Translations under genes and position numbers: made by a program
The notes under the pieces: model-generated
What the model was told of the DNA's origin: nothing
The model's database searches: none
What the model saw: only the letters and a program-made list of their open reading frames with translations
Assembly (NCBI RefSeq): GCF_014202425.1
Contig: NZ_JACHGT010000022.1
Span: 1 to 64,000, forward strand
From: Phytomonospora endophytica
Lineage (GTDB): Bacteria; Actinomycetota; Actinomycetes; Mycobacteriales; Micromonosporaceae
Direction of reading: 5' to 3'
Length of the DNA stretch: 64,000 bases
Shown: positions 60,954 to 64,000 of the stretch, one piece after another
Numbering within the stretch: position 1 is the stretch's first letter
Layout: the number at the start of each line of letters is the position of its first letter

Positions 60954-61499
60954 CTAGAGGAAGCGTCCCTGCGAATCGTGCGGGCTGACCTTGACCTGGA
61001 GGCCGTCGTTGTACCACTCGGCGGCGCGGATGTCCTTCATCGCCTGCTTGCGGGTGTCGGCGTCGAGACGGTCGAGGAAGAGGACGCCGTCGAGGTGGTC
61101 GGTCTCGTGCTGGATGCAGCGCGACATCAGGCCGGTCCCGACGATCTGCATGGGGTCGCCGTACTCGTTGAAGCCCTTGCCGATGACGTTCTGGCGGCGC
61201 ACGGTGTCGTAGTAGAGGCCCGGGATGGACAGGCAGCCTTCCTGGCCGTCCTGCTCCTCCTCGTCGGGGAACTCCAGGACCGGGTTGACGAGATGCCCGA
61301 CGACGTCGTCGACGTCGAAGGCGAAGACGCGCAGCCCGACTCCGAGCTGGGGCGCGGCCAGGCCGGCGCCGCCCTCGTCGAGCATCGTGTCGATCAGGTC
61401 CTTGACGAGCTTGCGGAGCTGCTTGTCGAAGTCGACCACCGCGTCGGCGGGCGTCCGCAGCACCGGGTCGCCGAAGAGCCTGATCGCCTGAACTGTCAC
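60954..61499 (-). CDS. def: Peptide deformylase
   Basis: 181 residues from GTG 61499. Three family motifs: GGAGLAAPQLGV, EGCLSIPG (metal Cys) and QHETDHLDG (HExxH). Removes the N-formyl group from new proteins, the partner reaction of Fmt downstream. Confidence 0.97.
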   Translation of the reverse strand: MTVQAIRLFGDPVLRTPADAVVDFDKQLRKLVKDLIDTMLDEGGAGLAAPQLGVGLRVFAFDVDDVVGHLVNPVLEFPDEEEQDGQEGCLSIPGLYYDTVRRQNVIGKGFNEYGDPMQIVGTGLMSRCIQHETDHLDGVLFLDRLDADTRKQAMKDIRAAEWYNDGLQVKVSPHDSQGRFL

Positions 61500-61629
61500 G
61501 TCGCCTGCCCCTTTGGTCCTCAACTCGTCCGGTGGACGAGTCTATGCGGTTGCGGTGGGGAGGGGCTGGGGCGGTGGGCAGGGACTGGCGAGGTGCTCTC
61601 GTCACCGCTGCGGGAGCCCGGCCGCGGGC

Positions 61630-62598
61630 TCACCCTTCCCTCGCTCCGACCGCCGCCGCCGTTCGCCCCCGCGCCGCCGCGCGACGTCCGCCGACCAGGG
61701 CCACGGCCACGCCCGCGATGAGCAGGGCGATGCCGGGGACGGCCACGGTCGGCGGCGTCTGGTCGAGCAGCAGGAAGCCGAGCAGCGCCGCTCCGGGCAC
61801 CTCCAGCAGCAGCAGGAGGCTCACCGCAGTCGCGTCGATGCCGTGCAGGGCGAAGTTGACCAGCGAGTGTCCCAGCAGCTGGGGTCCCACGGTCAGAGCC
61901 GCCAGCGCGGCCCAGCCCGCGGCGGCGTACCCCCACAGTTCCGCGCCGCTGACGAGGCAGACGACGAGCAGGCCCACGGCGGCGACCGTGTAGACGATCG
62001 CGGTGTAACCGACCGTCGACAGTTCCTCGCGGGCTCGCTGTCCGGCGGTCACGTACACGGCGGCGGCGATGCCCCCGATGAGGGCGAGGACGTCGCCGAG
62101 GACGGCGGTCGGTGAGACGGTGAATCCCGCGCCGGTGGCCAGGGCGGCGCCGGCGACGGCCGCGCCGATGCCGATCCACGTGGCGCGCGGGAGGCGGTGC
62201 CCGCGTACGACGGCGAATAGGGCCGTCCACAGGGGCGTCGTCGAGACCAGGGCGGTGGCGGTGGCGACGTCGGTGAGGACCGCCGAGGGGACCCACGTCG
62301 CGAAGTGCACGGCGAGGGCGACGCCGGCGACGGTGCAGCGTCGCAGCCCCGCGCGGCTGAGTGCGCGGAGTTCGGCGCGGCGCCACACGAGCGCGATCGG
62401 CACCAGCAGCACGACGGCGAGCGCGTTGCGCCAGAAGGCGACGGCAAGGGCCGGGACGTCGCCGTCGGCGTTGGCCAGGACCACGACGGGCGCCGAGGAG
62501 GAGACCGCGAGGACGGCCACGGCCATGGCGATGCCTGGCGCGGCCCGGCGGAGCGGGGAGTCGGCGGTCACGATCGGCAAGTCTGCCAGCGACGCCAC
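61630..62598 (-). CDS. EamA/DMT-family transporter
   Basis: 322 residues, about ten membrane helices in two EamA repeats (GIAMAVAVLAVSSSAPVVVL with ALAVAFWRNALAVVLLVPIAL; GDVLALIGGIAAAVYVTAGQ with LLLLLEVPGAALLGFLLLDQ). Substrate unknown. The Ala/Arg-rich tail (GGRRAAARGRTAAAVGA) is probably cytoplasmic. Divergent from the chitinase-like gene. Confidence 0.92.
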   Translation of the reverse strand: MASLADLPIVTADSPLRRAAPGIAMAVAVLAVSSSAPVVVLANADGDVPALAVAFWRNALAVVLLVPIALVWRRAELRALSRAGLRRCTVAGVALAVHFATWVPSAVLTDVATATALVSTTPLWTALFAVVRGHRLPRATWIGIGAAVAGAALATGAGFTVSPTAVLGDVLALIGGIAAAVYVTAGQRAREELSTVGYTAIVYTVAAVGLLVVCLVSGAELWGYAAAGWAALAALTVGPQLLGHSLVNFALHGIDATAVSLLLLLEVPGAALLGFLLLDQTPPTVAVPGIALLIAGVAVALVGGRRAAARGRTAAAVGAREG

Positions 62599-62651
62599 TG
62601 ATCGGATTCCCTTCCGTCCCCTTGTGCCGGCTCACGGGAGGGCCTACTTTA

Positions 62652-62670
62652 CTGCTAACTCAATTAACAG
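62652..62670. promoter_or_regulatory. Operator-like palindrome upstream of the chitinase-like gene
   Basis: CTGCTAA-CTCAA-TTAACAG has 7-base arms with one mismatch, in an AT-rich pocket 20 bases before the ATG and between divergent genes. This is a likely repressor site; the regulator is unknown. It does not match the DasR consensus. Confidence 0.4.
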
Positions 62671-62690
62671 CTTCCACCTCGGGACACACC

Positions 62691-64000
62691 ATGAAGCTCC
62701 GGCGAATCGCGCTCCTGCTCCTCCCCGTCCTGTTACTGGGCCTGCTCCCCGCCGCTCCGGCGCACGCGGCGGCGGCCGGCAAGGCGGTCTTCAGCAAGGA
62801 CGACAGCTGGTCGTCCGGCTACACCGGCCGCTACACGATCACCAACACCGGCACCGCGAACATCAGCGGCTGGACGGTGGCGTTCACCCTCCCGTCGGGC
62901 ACCACGGTCGGCTCGTACTGGGACGCGCTGATCACCGGCAACGGCTCCGGCAAGTACACCGCCGTCAACCGCGAGTACAACGGCACCATCGCCCCCGGCG
63001 CGACCGCCTCCTTCGGCTGGGTCGCCGCCGGTACCGGCGCGCCGACCGCCTGCACCCTCAACGGCGCCGCCTGCGGTGGCGCGCCGCCCGGCGACGACAC
63101 CACTCCCCCGTCGGTGCCCGCGGGCCTGACCGTCACGGCCCCGTCGGCGAGCACCCTCACCGTCTCCTGGTCGGCGTCGACCGACAACTCCGGGACCGTC
63201 GCCGGCTACGAGCTCTCCCGCGACAACGGCACGCCGGTCGCGGTGAGCGGCACCTCGACGGTCGTCACCGGCCTCTCGCCGAACACGACCTACGCCTTCA
63301 AGGTCCGCGCGAAGGACGCCGCCGGGAACACCTCCGCCTACGGCGCCTCCGTCAGCGGCCGCACCAACACCGACGATCCCGTCCCGCCGACCGGGAGCAT
63401 CCACGTCGCGCCCTACATCGACATCACCCGCGAGTCGCCGACCCTCACACAGGTCGCCACCGCCACCGGGCAGAAGTACTTCACGCTGGCCTTCATCCTC
63501 GGCTCGTCCGTGGGCTGCGACCCGCAGTGGGGCGGCACGATCCCGCTCAACGACGCGCGGATCATCGGCCAGATCAACCAGCTGCGCGCGATGGGCGGCG
63601 ACGTCGTCATCGCCTCCGGCGGCGCGCTCGGCCCCTACCTGGAGAACATCTGCGGCAGCGCCGACGCCCTCTACAACGCCTACGTCAAGGTCCTGACCGC
63701 GACCGGCAGCAACCACCTCGACGTCGACGTCGAGGCCTCCATCCCGCACAGCATGGTCAACACCGCGCTGAAGCGGCTGGTCGACACCCGTGGCACGACC
63801 GTCAGCTACACGATGCGCATCCAGGGCCAGGACTACGGCATGGACCCGTACTCGGTGCAGATCCTCCAGGACGCCGCCGCCAAGGGCCTGTCCCCCATCG
63901 TCAACCCGATGCTGATGAACTTCGGCTACACCGGCGACTGGGGCCAGGCCATGATCGGCGCGGCCAACGCCACGCTCGGCCAGATGCGCACGATCTGGCC
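62691..64000 (+). CDS. Secreted GH18 chitinase-like protein with CBM2 and FnIII, truncated by the window end
   Basis: At least 436 residues; the frame is open at base 64000. Signal peptide (KLRRIALLLLPVLLLGLLP, cleavage after AHA). A CBM2-type binding module (AVFSKDDSWSSGYTGRYTITNTGTANISGWTVAF), then a TPPSVPAGLTV fibronectin III domain to about 230. A GH18-like barrel follows (IHVAPYIDITRES, FTLAFILGSS, GGDVVIASGGALG) with the catalytic strand NHLDVDVEAS, Glu present and the first Asp of DxxDxDxE replaced by Asn. It should bind and cut chitin outside the cell. Confidence 0.9.
   Translation, partial: MKLRRIALLLLPVLLLGLLPAAPAHAAAAGKAVFSKDDSWSSGYTGRYTITNTGTANISGWTVAFTLPSGTTVGSYWDALITGNGSGKYTAVNREYNGTIAPGATASFGWVAAGTGAPTACTLNGAACGGAPPGDDTTPPSVPAGLTVTAPSASTLTVSWSASTDNSGTVAGYELSRDNGTPVAVSGTSTVVTGLSPNTTYAFKVRAKDAAGNTSAYGASVSGRTNTDDPVPPTGSIHVAPYIDITRESPTLTQVATATGQKYFTLAFILGSSVGCDPQWGGTIPLNDARIIGQINQLRAMGGDVVIASGGALGPYLENICGSADALYNAYVKVLTATGSNHLDVDVEASIPHSMVNTALKRLVDTRGTTVSYTMRIQGQDYGMDPYSVQILQDAAAKGLSPIVNPMLMNFGYTGDWGQAMIGAANATLGQMRTIW

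Overview
The window is chromosomal DNA from a high-GC actinomycete. The evidence is the extreme G+C at third codon positions, frequent GTG and TTG starts, and the gene order. Two blocks, infC-rpmI-rplT-SpoU methyltransferase-pheS-pheT-argCJBDFRGH followed later by mpg-tyrS, and def/fmt-rsmB-rpe-ribE-ribBA-ribH with hisE-hisG, follow the skeleton known from Mycobacterium and Streptomyces. Three accessory genes carry the rare leucine codon TTA, which points to a developmentally complex actinomycete. Genus cannot be fixed from the sequence. The left edge looks like the promoter and leader region of a minus-strand rRNA operon lying just outside the window.

Layout. 1-0.6 kb: rrn-type leader. 0.66-3.1 kb (minus): a DUF6624/3-methyladenine glycosylase fusion overlapping tyrS. 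3.1-24 kb: an accessory block between mpg-tyrS and argH, which are closer together in some relatives. It holds an esterase, a LysR regulator, a degenerate response regulator next to a secreted M9 collagenase, a NUDIX protein, a decayed gene, an aldo/keto reductase, an ECF sigma factor with a divergent hydrolase, rtcB, a MarR/EamA pair, an ABC exporter, a cysteine hydrolase, a GlxA-type regulator, YccF, a tandem pair of epimerase-like genes, and an Lrp regulator with a divergent SMP-30 lactonase. 24-32.5 kb (minus): the complete arginine operon argCJBDFRGH with overlapping starts and stops. 32.6-35 kb: a small cassette of thioredoxin-like protein, 55-residue Cys-rich peptide, SARP regulator and SRPBCC protein. 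35-41 kb (minus): pheST, SpoU methyltransferase, rplT, rpmI, and infC with an apparent AUC start and a leader hairpin. 41-46.7 kb: a PH-like membrane protein, a DapE-type peptidase, a Tat-exported amidase, a flavin monooxygenase and a convergently overlapping DMT transporter. 46.7-50.5 kb (minus): ribE-ribBA-ribH-hisE-hisG behind an FMN riboswitch, with no ribD. 50.6-58.6 kb: an accessory block with NmrA/TetR, tandem repeats, a dispersed repeat around a GH16 glucanase, a REC-GGDDF protein coupled to rpe, and an XRE/SDR pair. 58.6-61.5 kb (minus): rsmB, fmt, def. 61.6-64 kb: a DMT transporter, then a truncated chitinase-like gene running off the window.

How the genes work together. The core blocks serve translation (tyrS, pheST, infC, L20, L35, def, fmt, rsmB), arginine synthesis, riboflavin synthesis and the first steps of histidine synthesis. 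The accessory genes fit a soil saprophyte: secreted collagenase, glucanase, chitinase-like enzyme and amidase, each near regulators or operator-like palindromes. The most intriguing unit is the 32.6-34.5 kb cassette. A leader-like peptide with four cysteines is followed by a strong hairpin and a membrane-anchored CGPC thioredoxin, and lies opposite a TTA-containing SARP activator. This could be an undescribed disulfide-containing peptide system. Other points are an inverted 100-bp copy of the rtcB 3' end with its terminator, a three-copy dispersed repeat, and an (8 bp)x7 tandem repeat.
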